Source: a virus. From it: 29,765 nucleotides of DNA. Of the stretch, positions 6,730 through 12,956 are shown in pieces. Both the position numbers and the translations under genes were made by a program. The stretch's first letter is position 1, and each line of letters opens with the position of its first letter. The notes under the pieces are model-generated. The model was not told the DNA's origin and did no database searches. It saw nothing but the letters and a program-made list of their open reading frames with translations. The DNA is taken from IMG/VR virus record IMGVR_UViG_3300011116_001022, positions 1 to 29,765 of that record, one strand, 5' to 3'.

Positions 6730-7113
6730 CTACCTCGTAGGGTCGTATGCTGGCGAACCATCAAACAAGACGTTGGCACGCCATGAGCCGATACGGTTTT
6801 CTAGATCATTCATCGACTGAATAACACCAGCATCAACCAGATTGACATTCCAGCCGGTACGCCGATTGTTGACCGCAGGGGACGTATGTACCCACCTCGC
6901 AAAATAGCTCAAGCGGCCATCAACGTACACCGCTACTTGGCTGGCTTTTGCCGCTTCGTCATACGGATACACGGCGTTTAGCAAGTTCTCGATATCCCAC
7001 GGCCCTTCCACCGCGTGTTCCAAGACTTCTTCGCAAACCCTCTCGTTTGAGTCCGCAAAACGATCAACGTACCGTCTTACCAGTACCTGTACTTCGCCGC
7101 CTCTAGTGTTCAC
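6730..7113 (-). CDS. Hypothetical early protein
   Basis: The product is 127 residues from the GTG at 7113, which has an almost ideal GGGAGGG site six bases upstream. A longer frame from a GTG at 7224 has no good site and would run into the hairpin at 7223-7255, so it is less likely. The protein begins with a beta-like segment (EVQVLVRRYVDRF), then acidic helices and a WNVNLVDAGVIQSMNDLENRIGSW region. No family is recognised. It forms a single-gene unit between two hairpins and may be controlled by the 13-bp direct repeats upstream. The function is unknown. Confidence 0.7.
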   Translation of the reverse strand: MNTRGGEVQVLVRRYVDRFADSNERVCEEVLEHAVEGPWDIENLLNAVYPYDEAAKASQVAVYVDGRLSYFARWVHTSPAVNNRRTGWNVNLVDAGVIQSMNDLENRIGSWRANVLFDGSPAYDPTR

Positions 7114-7163
7114 AAGCGACCCTCCCAAAAAACTCGGTGCCATCACCGGCCAAGACAGTCTGC

Positions 7164-7275
7164 CATACGGCACACAGTCTGTCAATTGCTCCAGACGCAG
7201 CCACTTTCCAACGTCAACAAACACGAACGCCGCAGAGACTGTCTGCGGCGTTCGTCACACGGCATACGGCACACA
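7164..7275. repeat. 13-bp direct repeats flanking a hairpin
   Basis: CATACGGCACACA occurs at 7164-7176 and 7263-7275, on either side of the 7223-7255 hairpin. The first copy lies inside an imperfect inverted repeat (GACAG...CTGTC). They lie upstream of the 7113 gene and may be operator sites. Confidence 0.65.
7223..7255 (-). terminator. Strong 13-bp hairpin, probable terminator
   Basis: A perfect 13-bp inverted repeat (ACGAACGCCGCAG with CTGCGGCGTTCGT) has a seven-base loop. On the minus strand it is followed by GTTTGTTG, a weak T-tract. It lies 45 bases after the stop of the gene ending at 7300, so it probably terminates or processes that transcript. Confidence 0.7.
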
Positions 7276-7299
7276 AACCGTATTAGTCTTGCCACTTAA

Positions 7300-7617
7300 T
7301 CACGTTGCTGAATCAAGCGACCCATTACGGCGAGTAACGACCATTGCTTCGGCAGTTTTTTTGGCAGCGAGCTGGGTACCAACAAATCCCTTGATCCAGC
7401 TACTGTCGTCGGGCGCAGAAAGACTAATACCTGCGTCCCAACCAAACACCCAACGCTTGCCGCGGGTGACTTGAGCAGCTTGAAGCGGATCAGAATCCAT
7501 CACGATCAACCGAACTGGTTGGTTGGTGTCAGAGTCTTCAAATCGTTTCATCCAGAAGATTTCATCCACAAACAAACCCCCTTGCAAGGGTTTGTGTGCG
7601 CGTTCCCATTGACCCAC
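7300..7617 (-). CDS. Hypothetical early protein
   Basis: The product is 105 residues from a GTG start with AAAGGAAA about 8-10 bases upstream. The sequence is a mixed alpha/beta pattern (VRLIVMDSDP, GKRWVFGWDAGISLS, SSWIKGFVGTQLAAKK) without a recognised domain. It lies directly downstream of the extended -10 element at 7663-7682, whose 18-bp block is identical to that before the 2758 gene, and ends before the 7223-7255 hairpin. It is divergent from the lone plus-strand gene at 7768. An early host-interaction or regulatory role is possible but not shown. Confidence 0.7.
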   Translation of the reverse strand: MGQWERAHKPLQGGLFVDEIFWMKRFEDSDTNQPVRLIVMDSDPLQAAQVTRGKRWVFGWDAGISLSAPDDSSWIKGFVGTQLAAKKTAEAMVVTRRNGSLDSAT

Positions 7618-7662
7618 CGTTGCGTTTCCTTTCAGCTAAAACAGGTTCCCCTGTTGGCACCC

Positions 7663-7682
7663 AGTGTAGCACGTCTGCCATT
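7663..7682 (-). promoter_or_regulatory. Extended -10 element with shared 18-bp block
   Basis: The minus strand reads TGC-TACACT as an extended -10 within the 18-bp block AATGGCAGACGTGCTACA (7665-7682), which is identical to 2781-2798. No good -35 is present, so either the extended -10 suffices or an activator is needed. It drives the gene starting at 7617. Confidence 0.6.
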
Positions 7683-7692
7683 CAACGCACAC

Positions 7693-7722
7693 TTGACAGC
7701 ACCCTGGCTTATTTGCTACATT
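7693..7722 (+). promoter_or_regulatory. Sigma-70 promoter for the lone plus-strand gene
   Basis: TTGACA at 7693-7698 is a perfect -35. TACATT at 7717-7722 is a reasonable -10, with 18-bp spacing. It lies 45 bases before the ATG at 7768 and is divergent from, and only 10 bases away from, the minus-strand promoter block. Confidence 0.75.
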
Positions 7723-7767
7723 CTTGCAGCGGCGCACGCGCCGACTTTTGTTCAGGAGTTGTCCCTA

Positions 7768-8178
7768 ATGCGAATTATTTCGGTCATGCCACGAGCTAAC
7801 GAAGCTCTTTGCCCCCGTGTTACCGCCTCGCTCACGGCAATGAATTACGTTCGCACGCACAATCGAACGGAATGGGCGCACTCCTACATGATCGGTTCAT
7901 CAGTGTTCGGCATTGAACAAATGAACTTCTTCGTAGTTATCTCGCCAAGCGACCTGCCAGCGTTCTGCTTGAAGCTGGAGCGCAAATTGGCACGCTTGCA
8001 TAAAGGCAACCCGGATCGGTTCCGTGCTCTTTTGACGGCGGAAGTGCCGACGCTCCCCGGTTACAAGTGGTACGTTCGTAGTTTAAGCTCAACGTTCCCC
8101 GGCCAGTTCGTTTTGGCGGACGGAGAGAATTGGGCGCACGCTCAGGAGCTATATCTACTTCCCGCTCGCAACCGTTAG
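7768..8178 (+). CDS. Lone plus-strand hypothetical protein in early region
   Basis: The product is 136 residues. The frame opens far upstream, but the ATG at 7768 has CAGGAG nine bases upstream and a clear promoter before it, so the longer form is rejected. The protein shows a mixed fold (MRIISVMPR, NFFVVISPSDLPAFCLKLERKLARL, GYKWYVRSL) with no recognised family. It is the only plus-strand gene within the minus-strand block and is framed by its own promoter and a bidirectional terminator. That layout is typical of autonomous moron or regulatory genes. The function is unknown. Confidence 0.75.
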   Translation: MRIISVMPRANEALCPRVTASLTAMNYVRTHNRTEWAHSYMIGSSVFGIEQMNFFVVISPSDLPAFCLKLERKLARLHKGNPDRFRALLTAEVPTLPGYKWYVRSLSSTFPGQFVLADGENWAHAQELYLLPARNR

Positions 8179-8205
8179 ACGCATTACCGTTACCCGCTTC
8201 AAGCA

Positions 8206-8235
8206 AAAACCCCTGCCAAGTGTGGCAGGGGTTTT
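8206..8235. terminator. Bidirectional intrinsic terminator
   Basis: A 13-bp stem (AAAACCCCTGCCA with TGGCAGGGGTTTT) has a four-base loop. It is followed by T-runs on both strands and lies between the convergent genes ending at 8178 and 8255. Confidence 0.93.
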
Positions 8236-8254
8236 GTGTTTTCTGTGGTTGTGT

Positions 8255-8482
8255 TCAAGCCTTCAGTTGACGCGCAAACCATTCCATCACCGGAATGGTT
8301 ATCCAATCGTCAAACATTTCTTCAAACGGAGCGACCACCGCTCCAAATCCCAAACCATTTGCAACTCCGTCAAACGTAGCCACCAATCCAAGCAGACGAA
8401 TGATGCTGACCACAATTCTCAAAAACACCAATACAGCGAGAGTGTGTTGAATGATGTTTTGTAAACGTTTCCAGAGTCCCAT
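8255..8482 (-). CDS. Small membrane protein of the lysis cassette
   Basis: The product is 75 residues. A hydrophobic stretch at about residues 10-35 (LAVLVFLRIVVSIIRLLGLVA) is a clear transmembrane segment; a second, weaker one may lie at about 38-52. The acidic PFEEMFDDW and amphipathic C-terminus follow. The ATG comes directly after the holin-like stop (TAG then ATG), so the genes are translationally coupled. Position after endolysin and holin suggests a second holin, an antiholin or a spanin-like accessory protein, but no family is recognised. Confidence 0.65.
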   Translation of the reverse strand: MGLWKRLQNIIQHTLAVLVFLRIVVSIIRLLGLVATFDGVANGLGFGAVVAPFEEMFDDWITIPVMEWFARQLKA

Positions 8483-8701
8483 CTATGGAACACTCGAAGA
8501 CCGTGGTTTAGGTTTTTTGTCATTTGTTCCGTTTTGTCGTGTTTGAAAATATGTTCCGCCAACAGCACCAGCTAAAGCAACCAAACTTGTTTGAGCGGCT
8601 GCGTTTCCAGTAACGGCCAAATACCCAATCAAGCCCACTGTAATAACACTGATGACAGCGGCAATGTATTCACCTAACGTTGGCTCCTCATGTAATTTCA
8701 T
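8483..8701 (-). CDS. Holin-like membrane protein
   Basis: The product is 72 residues. It has a short charged N-terminus, two closely spaced hydrophobic segments (about residues 11-28, AAVISVITVGLIGYLAV, and about 33-50, AAAQTSLVALAGAVGG), then a polar, basic C-terminal tail (NDKKPKPRSS). This size and topology are typical of phage holins, which open the cytoplasmic membrane for endolysin release. It lies just downstream of the M23 endolysin on the same strand. The assignment rests on topology and context. Confidence 0.75.
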   Translation of the reverse strand: MKLHEEPTLGEYIAAVISVITVGLIGYLAVTGNAAAQTSLVALAGAVGGTYFQTRQNGTNDKKPKPRSSSVP

Positions 8702-8731
8702 GAAGTGTTATTCGCAATAGCTTTTTTGTGG

Positions 8732-9478
8732 TTACTTTGCAGATGCCGCGTTTTTCATCAACGTAGCCAGTTCTGACTGCAACGCTTCTACTTGCTCTTT
8801 CAACGCGCCGATTTCTGCAATCCACTTTGCGAGACTTTCGCTGTTTGCGTGCCACACGCTACAAGCCGCAATTAGTGACGGCACCTCGGAAGCTGGATAC
8901 GAACTATCGTCCAGTGCAGCTTGGATTGCTTTAAGTTGCGGCGACATTTCAATCTCCTCTGTCATTGGTTCTTGCGATCCGGCGGAAGCCCAGTCTGCAT
9001 ACGCTTTGCAAACGGTAATGGGATCATGCGTCAACGCTTCCACTGCGGCTTTGGGAACATTTGGTGCTCCGTACCAATACCAAGTGGGTGGTTGGCACTT
9101 GGTTACAACGGCGTGCAAATGGGGCAACGTGGTTCCCGTATGGCCGCATTGCCCAATGACATCACCTCGATTAGCGATCATTCCTAGCATGTCATGGGTA
9201 AATGACTTGGCATGAGCATAATGGATGAATGCGCCAGCGAACGGGCCATCCAGAAGCTCGTACCATGCGTGATTCCCAAATCCCTTGGTGCCACTTTGCT
9301 GATACCGAAGAACCTGCCGACCGATTGCCAACAGATTTAATCCTTCGTCTCCCCATGCTCCAACACCAGAATTAAAATCCACGCCTTCGTGATATCCATT
9401 TTGATACGAACTAAACTCCAGATACCCATATCCACCATTTTCGGGATCATTTGCAGATACTTGATCTAACAACCACAT
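8732..9478 (-). CDS. M23-family endolysin with C-terminal coiled coil
   Basis: The product is 248 residues. All M23 metallopeptidase signatures are intact: H30-x3-D34 in YHEGVDF, HYAHAK around H86-H89, GxxGHTG at 109-115, and PHLHAV with H120 and H122. It would cleave peptidoglycan cross-bridges. No signal peptide is visible, as expected for a holin-released endolysin. After the catalytic domain (about 1-150), residues 185-248 form an Ala/Glu/Leu-rich coiled coil (EIGALKEQVEALQSELATL), possibly for oligomerisation or wall targeting. The ATG follows the preceding frame's stop by three bases with AAAGG upstream. It begins the lysis cassette. Confidence 0.92.
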   Translation of the reverse strand: MWLLDQVSANDPENGGYGYLEFSSYQNGYHEGVDFNSGVGAWGDEGLNLLAIGRQVLRYQQSGTKGFGNHAWYELLDGPFAGAFIHYAHAKSFTHDMLGMIANRGDVIGQCGHTGTTLPHLHAVVTKCQPPTWYWYGAPNVPKAAVEALTHDPITVCKAYADWASAGSQEPMTEEIEMSPQLKAIQAALDDSSYPASEVPSLIAACSVWHANSESLAKWIAEIGALKEQVEALQSELATLMKNAASAK

Positions 9479-9481
9479 TGC

Positions 9482-9802
9482 TTACCAGCCTTTATAGATT
9501 TCCCAACACACAATCCAAAACCCCAATGAAACAAGGTACAGAACAAACGATGCGTAAGCACGTTGTGTAGCGCGACTTATTACGCGTCTTTTAACTTTTT
9601 TCCATTGCGCTGTGAAGTCACTACGGTTACGGGCAACGTTCGTGCCAGTTTTCGCACGTCTCCCGGTTGGAGACGGGCTAACTTGTTGGCTGATTTGTCC
9701 CGTGCCGGTCTTCTTAAGGCTTCTTGCACCTCGGACGACTCCAGCATTGCGTCCAAGTTTCTGGTCGCTAATCGGCTCGGTGAACTGCGTCCCAATTCCC
9801 AC
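9482..9802 (-). CDS. Alternate-frame membrane segment, likely -1 frameshift extension of the XRE gene
   Basis: This open frame overlaps the XRE gene and continues about 100 bases beyond it. The part after the XRE stop encodes a basic stretch, then a convincing transmembrane helix (SFVLYLVSLGFWIVCW) and ends GW, just before the endolysin. It could start independently at a GTG at 9802 (weak AGG site). More attractive is a -1 frameshift at A_AAA_AAG (9601-9595): the 0-frame codons GGA AAA AAG are exactly in register, and slipping back by one base enters this frame at Val-Lys-Arg-Arg. The product would be a membrane-anchored helix-turn-helix protein of about 141 residues. The upstream half of this frame looks non-coding. 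Confidence 0.55.
   Translation of the reverse strand: MGIGTQFTEPISDQKLGRNAGVVRGARSLKKTGTGQISQQVSPSPTGRRAKTGTNVARNRSDFTAQWKKVKRRVISRATQRAYASFVLYLVSLGFWIVCWEIYKGW
9552..9601 (-). other. Candidate programmed -1 frameshift signal
   Basis: The heptamer A_AAA_AAG spans 9601-9595 on the minus strand, in frame with the XRE gene (codons AAA and AAG). After a nine-base spacer, GCGTAA (9585-9580) can pair with TTACGC (9557-9552), a six-bp stem with a 22-base loop. The XRE stop (TAA, 9582-9580) lies 12 bases past the heptamer. Confidence 0.55.
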
Positions 9803-9906
9803 GACCTAATCGTAGCAGCACTCACGCCGACTGCAATTGCAAAGCTGTCCTGCGTCAAACGCAAGCGAGAACGAGCGCGTTTAAGTGAAGCTGGCGTGTA
9901 TGGCAC
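9580..9906 (-). CDS. XRE-family regulator next to the control region
   Basis: The product is 108 residues. The helix-turn-helix is unmistakable: RARSRLRLTQDSFAIAVG, VSAATIRSWELGRSSPS, then a helix RNLDAMLE. The layout resembles HTH-XRE proteins that bind an operator as dimers. The C-terminal half is basic and helical and ends RNGKKLKDA at a stop just after the A_AAA_AAG heptamer. The GTG start is preceded by a weak GGGA. It is the first minus-strand gene next to two palindromes at 9937-9967, so it probably represses itself and perhaps the divergent late promoter. A frameshifted longer form with a membrane anchor is likely (see 9482-9802). Confidence 0.85.
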   Translation of the reverse strand: MPYTPASLKRARSRLRLTQDSFAIAVGVSAATIRSWELGRSSPSRLATRNLDAMLESSEVQEALRRPARDKSANKLARLQPGDVRKLARTLPVTVVTSQRNGKKLKDA

Positions 9907-9936
9907 AACGAATGCTATCCCAAGTTTCTTGGTGAT

Positions 9937-9967
9937 GGCAACGCTTGCGTTGCCTGTACGAAGTACA
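9937..9967. promoter_or_regulatory. Two adjacent operator-like palindromes
   Basis: GGCAACGC-TT-GCGTTGCC (9937-9954) is a perfect 18-bp palindrome, immediately followed by TGTAC-GAA-GTACA (9955-9967). They lie 31-61 bases before the XRE start. A possible leftward -35, TTGCCA, overlaps the first, so a regulator bound here would block leftward transcription. Confidence 0.65.
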
Positions 9968-9978
9968 GTTTCTACTTC

Positions 9979-9998
9979 TTACTCTTACTCTTACTCTT
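9979..9998. repeat. TTACTC hexamer repeat
   Basis: Three perfect tandem TTACTC units, with partial units on both sides, lie between the palindromes and the iterons. The meaning is unknown; an AT-richer spacer or a binding site is possible. Confidence 0.75.
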
Positions 9999-10025
9999 AA
10001 CAATTACAGTGCTACTACGTAACGG

Positions 10026-10043
10026 CACTGTGGCACCACAGTG
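10026..10043. repeat. Inverted pair of iteron cores
   Basis: CACTGTGG and CCACAGTG form an 18-bp inverted repeat with a two-base centre. The half-site equals the core of the direct iterons at 10070-10124, so the same protein probably binds, here as a head-to-head dimer. Confidence 0.75.
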
Positions 10044-10069
10044 GAAGCACCGTAAACCGCTTTATCATC

Positions 10070-10124
10070 ACTGTGGCGTCACTGTGGCGTCACTGTGGCA
10101 TCACTGTGGCATCACTGTGGCATC
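10070..10124. repeat. Five 11-bp iterons
   Basis: Five uninterrupted direct repeats of ACTGTGGCRTC (units 10070-10080, 10081-10091, 10092-10102, 10103-10113, 10114-10124), with a degenerate sixth starting ACT. The 11-bp period places sites on one helix face. They end 50 bases before the -35 of the rightward promoter. Either origin iterons or activator/repressor sites would fit. Confidence 0.88.
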
Positions 10125-10174
10125 ACTATCGCGCCATACTCATTGGAAACAGCGCAGGTTAGCCTATAATTGCC

Positions 10175-10203
10175 TTGAAAACACGCTAAATACTGCTTAT
10201 TAT
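10175..10203 (+). promoter_or_regulatory. Strong sigma-70 promoter for the structural block
   Basis: TTGAAA (10175-10180), 17 bp, then TATTAT (10198-10203). A second -10-like TATAAT lies at 10165-10170 with a poorer -35. Transcription would start near 10210 and enter the first late gene at 10267. Confidence 0.8.
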
Positions 10204-10266
10204 GCTTAAATCTGCATCACTCACACGCGCGCGTAATTGCAGAACGTACGGAGACAGGTGAATAAA

Positions 10267-11097
10267 ATGGGGTGGGTAGAGTTTTTGTTTGGTTCCAAAC
10301 CAGACGTGGAAAGCGTTGTGACGAAACCTAAGGGTCGTTCACGGAAGAGCGTTTCTGAACGGCGGCTGTCCCGTCAACAGCAATTGGCAGACCTTCAGGA
10401 ACGCATGGCACTTGAAGAAGCACGGGCCAAGGTTCGGCAATTCCGTGCGAGGGGTAGGGCAAAGGTTTCCACGGCACAACCGCCAAGCCAACTGGCAACC
10501 GTCCGCGAAACGTTGGAGGAAGCGTTAGACCTTGCCGACTCGCTACGGGGGAACCGACGCGATGACTCGGCTGGGGCAAATCCCGACTCTCCCGGTTGGG
10601 AACGTCTCTTGAATAGTCCCGCCGGAATAAAACTGGCCGAGGCAGTTGCACCCGCTTTGGCTCCGCTGTTGGCAGGCATTTTGTCACCGGCCGCAAGTGG
10701 GTCTGATGCAGTGCAGGAGACGGTCAAACGTTCTCCGCAAGTGCGTCAATTAGCGAGAGTGCCAAACGAAGAAGAGGAAAACGTGGCTATCAATCTGATT
10801 GCAAGTGTCGTCGCTTACGCTGACCGACCACCACAACAAGCTGCTACCGCGTTGTTTGAGAACGCTCGTTCTCACGCTGTCGCCGGTAATCCAGAGTTGT
10901 TGGCACTTGTTACACAAGCTGCCAAAACTCCGCCATCATTGGTGCGGATTGTGGCGGGAAAATACCGGCAGGATCAGACGCATGGACGATTGGTTGCCAA
11001 AGTGCTTGATACGCCAAACTACCTTGAGCAGCTCCTAAGTTGTTTGCAGTCGCTGTTGATGCCACCTGAACAAACCACTACAAGCTCCACGTTTTAA
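10267..11097 (+). CDS. First late gene, coiled-coil protein of unknown function
   Basis: The product is 276 residues from the ATG at 10267, which has AGGTGA five bases upstream. In-frame TTG (10237) and GTG (10258) codons lie upstream but fit the site less well. A basic Gly/Lys segment leads into a charged coiled coil (about residues 35-75, SRQQQLADLQERMALEEARAKVRQF). Residues about 115-150 are hydrophobic (LAEAVAPALAPLLAGILSP) and could contact or cross a membrane. The C-terminal half is helical. No family is recognised. Leading the structural block suggests a capsid-associated, scaffold or internal virion protein; this is inferred from position only. Confidence 0.75.
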   Translation: MGWVEFLFGSKPDVESVVTKPKGRSRKSVSERRLSRQQQLADLQERMALEEARAKVRQFRARGRAKVSTAQPPSQLATVRETLEEALDLADSLRGNRRDDSAGANPDSPGWERLLNSPAGIKLAEAVAPALAPLLAGILSPAASGSDAVQETVKRSPQVRQLARVPNEEEENVAINLIASVVAYADRPPQQAATALFENARSHAVAGNPELLALVTQAAKTPPSLVRIVAGKYRQDQTHGRLVAKVLDTPNYLEQLLSCLQSLLMPPEQTTTSSTF

Positions 11098-11213
11098 TGA
11101 CTGATAATCTTAGAAAACAGCAGTACCAACGTTTTTGACTTGCCATAGAGTGCCTGAAGGCTTACTGTCCAGTTGTTAATCCAAGAAGTTGGATTTGTGC
11201 TGGAGGTAATTAA

Positions 11214-11738
11214 GTGGCGTTGTATCGCAGGGGACAAGTACTCGGGCTTAACGTTGGGCGTGGAGTTGCTGCCGCGTCTGGCGTGTATCTTGGCAAGAAC
11301 ATTGGTTCGCTTCTGACCTCGTTTCTTCCGGGGGTGGCCGCGATGGTTGACAACGTCCGTCCCGGACTGTCTACCGGCGCGATGGAAACAATCGGAGCTG
11401 CGCTGAACGCAGCATTTATTGCACCAATGCTTCCGATTTCCGATCAGTACAAGGGTGATTTGATCCTCGGTTCGACGGCTATTGCCGCATCCGATGTAAT
11501 TGCGTCTTTGGTTGGACAGGTCAATCTTCTTCAGGGGACTCCCAACTTCGCCAGCCGAGTCAGCTCCATGACCGGCCGCGCCGCTACCCCGATGGCAATG
11601 CCGTCGGCCCGTGCCACGCTTCCTCCGCCCTCGATGGGCGGTGGGTATTCGAACATGGCATCAGTTGGCTCTGGACAGGTCGCACAGCAGCAGATGTCAA
11701 CGTCTCAGCTGTTGGGCGTGGGAACGATGGGTTTCTAA
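11214..11738 (+). CDS. Hydrophobic virion or scaffold protein before capsid gene
   Basis: The product is 174 residues from a GTG start with GGAGG seven bases upstream. The first 110 residues are Gly/Ala/Leu-rich with several hydrophobic segments (VGRGVAAASGVYLGKNIGSLLTSFLPGVAAM, LGSTAIAASDVIASLVG), suggesting membrane insertion or a compact hydrophobic helical fold. The C-terminal 60 residues are Met/Ser/Pro-rich and flexible. No family is recognised. Its place directly before the capsid candidate fits a minor capsid, membrane-associated or scaffolding protein. The leader between 11098 and 11213 holds no other gene that I can support. Confidence 0.75.
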   Translation: MALYRRGQVLGLNVGRGVAAASGVYLGKNIGSLLTSFLPGVAAMVDNVRPGLSTGAMETIGAALNAAFIAPMLPISDQYKGDLILGSTAIAASDVIASLVGQVNLLQGTPNFASRVSSMTGRAATPMAMPSARATLPPPSMGGGYSNMASVGSGQVAQQQMSTSQLLGVGTMGF

Positions 11739-11764
11739 ACCCCGGTACTTGAAGGATTATTGAA

Positions 11765-12880
11765 GTGGCAAAGCGTCAGACTCTCCGACATCCAGTCTCG
11801 ATCACTTGGAGTGCAAACGGGTCGTTTTCGCTCGATTTGTCGAATAAGCCGCAGACCATTTGCGGCATGTGGTTGATCGTTCGTCCATCTTCCGTTAGCA
11901 CTACTGGGACTCCCGGCACTTATAACGACGGTTACGACCGTGTTATTTCGTCGATGACTCTTTCAGGAGCTGGACACACTTATTTCCAAGCTCTCGATAT
12001 GCGTACCTTCTACTACCACCAGCGACATTTCTTGCAGTGGTTGTCGCCGAAGCGGCCCGCTCCTGTCGCTGCATCACAAACCAATGTGTACGGGCCTCAG
12101 TACGCGTATTACATCCATTTCGGCGTTTCGCCTTTGGTCTTCAATGGAGCGACGGGGCGGCTTGACGAAAACCGATGGGATTTGTCCGGTGGCATCGCAC
12201 CCTCCACTGGCGGAAACCTGACCATCACCGGCAATTTCGGGGGCGCAAACGCAATCGGCAGTGCTGTGACGCTTAATGCCGCCACCATAGACGTTTATCT
12301 AGATTGTGTTCTGCCAGAAGCTGGTGACCCACTCGAAGCGTATTTGCCGCGAGCACTTCCGGCGTGGCTTCAGACTCAGCCATCTTTGGCCGGGACTACA
12401 AGCGCGTTTGGAACCTACGAAAACGTTCCGGTTGGCAGTCTTTTGCACTCGGTTACAGCAATGACGACGGCCGGTAGTGGGTCTCCTCGGAGTTCAACCG
12501 TTCTTAATTCTCTTCGGTTGCAGGACGTACTCGGGAGCAACACTGTCTTTGAATACGGACAGGGAGCGTTGGCAACAGATTCAATTGCGGCGGAAATCAT
12601 CACGCAGCAGGGAGACGTGTTCCCAGTCGCGGACGACGCTGGCGCGTCAACCATCGGCACGTTCACGCTTGGCACGCAGTCCGATTCAGGTTTGATCCAC
12701 CTTGACGTAGCGCAATATGCAGTGAGGGGTGATCCAATCTACGGCCTTGATCTCCGCCGCGTTGGTACAGGGGCGGTGCAGATTCAGTACGGCGTGCAGA
12801 CCACTTCATCTGCCGCACTCAACTTTTTCTACCGCAGGTACGATTTCAATTTGGCGCATCCGAGCAACGCCGGTAAGTAA
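11765..12880 (+). CDS. Candidate major capsid protein, double-jelly-roll type
   Basis: The product is 371 residues, rich in beta strands and with no signal or membrane segment. Two halves each show alternating hydrophobic strands: the first has SITWSANGSFSLDLS and a GNLTITGNFGGANAIGSAVTLNAATIDVYLD finish; the second runs from about residue 215 to a YGLDLRRVGTGAVQIQYG and ALNFFYRRYDF end. Length and strand pattern fit double-jelly-roll capsid proteins of tailless membrane-containing viruses (about 270-400 residues). The genome also encodes a matching type of packaging ATPase and no terminase. I recognise no specific DJR signature, so a different capsid fold remains possible. The GTG start has AAGGA upstream. 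A hairpin follows the gene. Confidence 0.6.
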   Translation: MAKRQTLRHPVSITWSANGSFSLDLSNKPQTICGMWLIVRPSSVSTTGTPGTYNDGYDRVISSMTLSGAGHTYFQALDMRTFYYHQRHFLQWLSPKRPAPVAASQTNVYGPQYAYYIHFGVSPLVFNGATGRLDENRWDLSGGIAPSTGGNLTITGNFGGANAIGSAVTLNAATIDVYLDCVLPEAGDPLEAYLPRALPAWLQTQPSLAGTTSAFGTYENVPVGSLLHSVTAMTTAGSGSPRSSTVLNSLRLQDVLGSNTVFEYGQGALATDSIAAEIITQQGDVFPVADDAGASTIGTFTLGTQSDSGLIHLDVAQYAVRGDPIYGLDLRRVGTGAVQIQYGVQTTSSAALNFFYRRYDFNLAHPSNAGK

Positions 12881-12899
12881 TCGCAACCAATCGAACAGT

Positions 12900-12930
12900 G
12901 CGGCTCATCGGCTTATGGCTGGTGAGCCGC
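12900..12930 (+). other. Hairpin after the capsid candidate gene
   Basis: GCGGCTCA (12900-12907) pairs perfectly with TGAGCCGC (12923-12930) and is followed by GTTGTATTTA. With a 15-base loop and a weak T-tract it could be a partial terminator or an mRNA stabilising stem that gives the capsid gene a higher transcript level than the spike genes. Confidence 0.5.
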
Positions 12931-12956
12931 GTTGTATTTAGGGTAGGATTGAAATT

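Larger units (their letters stand above)
9907..10266. promoter_or_regulatory. Divergent control region without genes
   Basis: This 360-base stretch between the minus XRE gene and the plus structural block contains no convincing gene. A plus-strand frame at 10009-10209 is mostly iteron translation. It holds two palindromes, a TTACTC repeat, an inverted CACTGTGG pair, five iterons and a strong rightward promoter, listed separately. It may be the main regulatory switch, the replication origin, or both. Confidence 0.75.

Noticed and set aside
8732-9478. The minus-strand M23 protein as a second virion enzyme
   Set aside because: It lacks a membrane anchor and lies beside a holin-like gene on the early strand, which fits an endolysin better.
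10070-10124. The 11-bp repeats as a CRISPR array
   Set aside because: Units are directly adjacent with no spacers and no cas genes are present; iterons or operator sites fit.
10009-10209. A 66-residue plus-strand frame in the control region
   Set aside because: It is mainly a translation of the iterons (repeated His/Cys/Val/Ala words) and has no ribosome site.
12900-12930. A full intrinsic terminator after the capsid candidate
   Set aside because: The stem is only eight base pairs with a large loop and the T-tract is weak, and downstream genes have no evident promoter. A partial terminator or processing stem is more likely.
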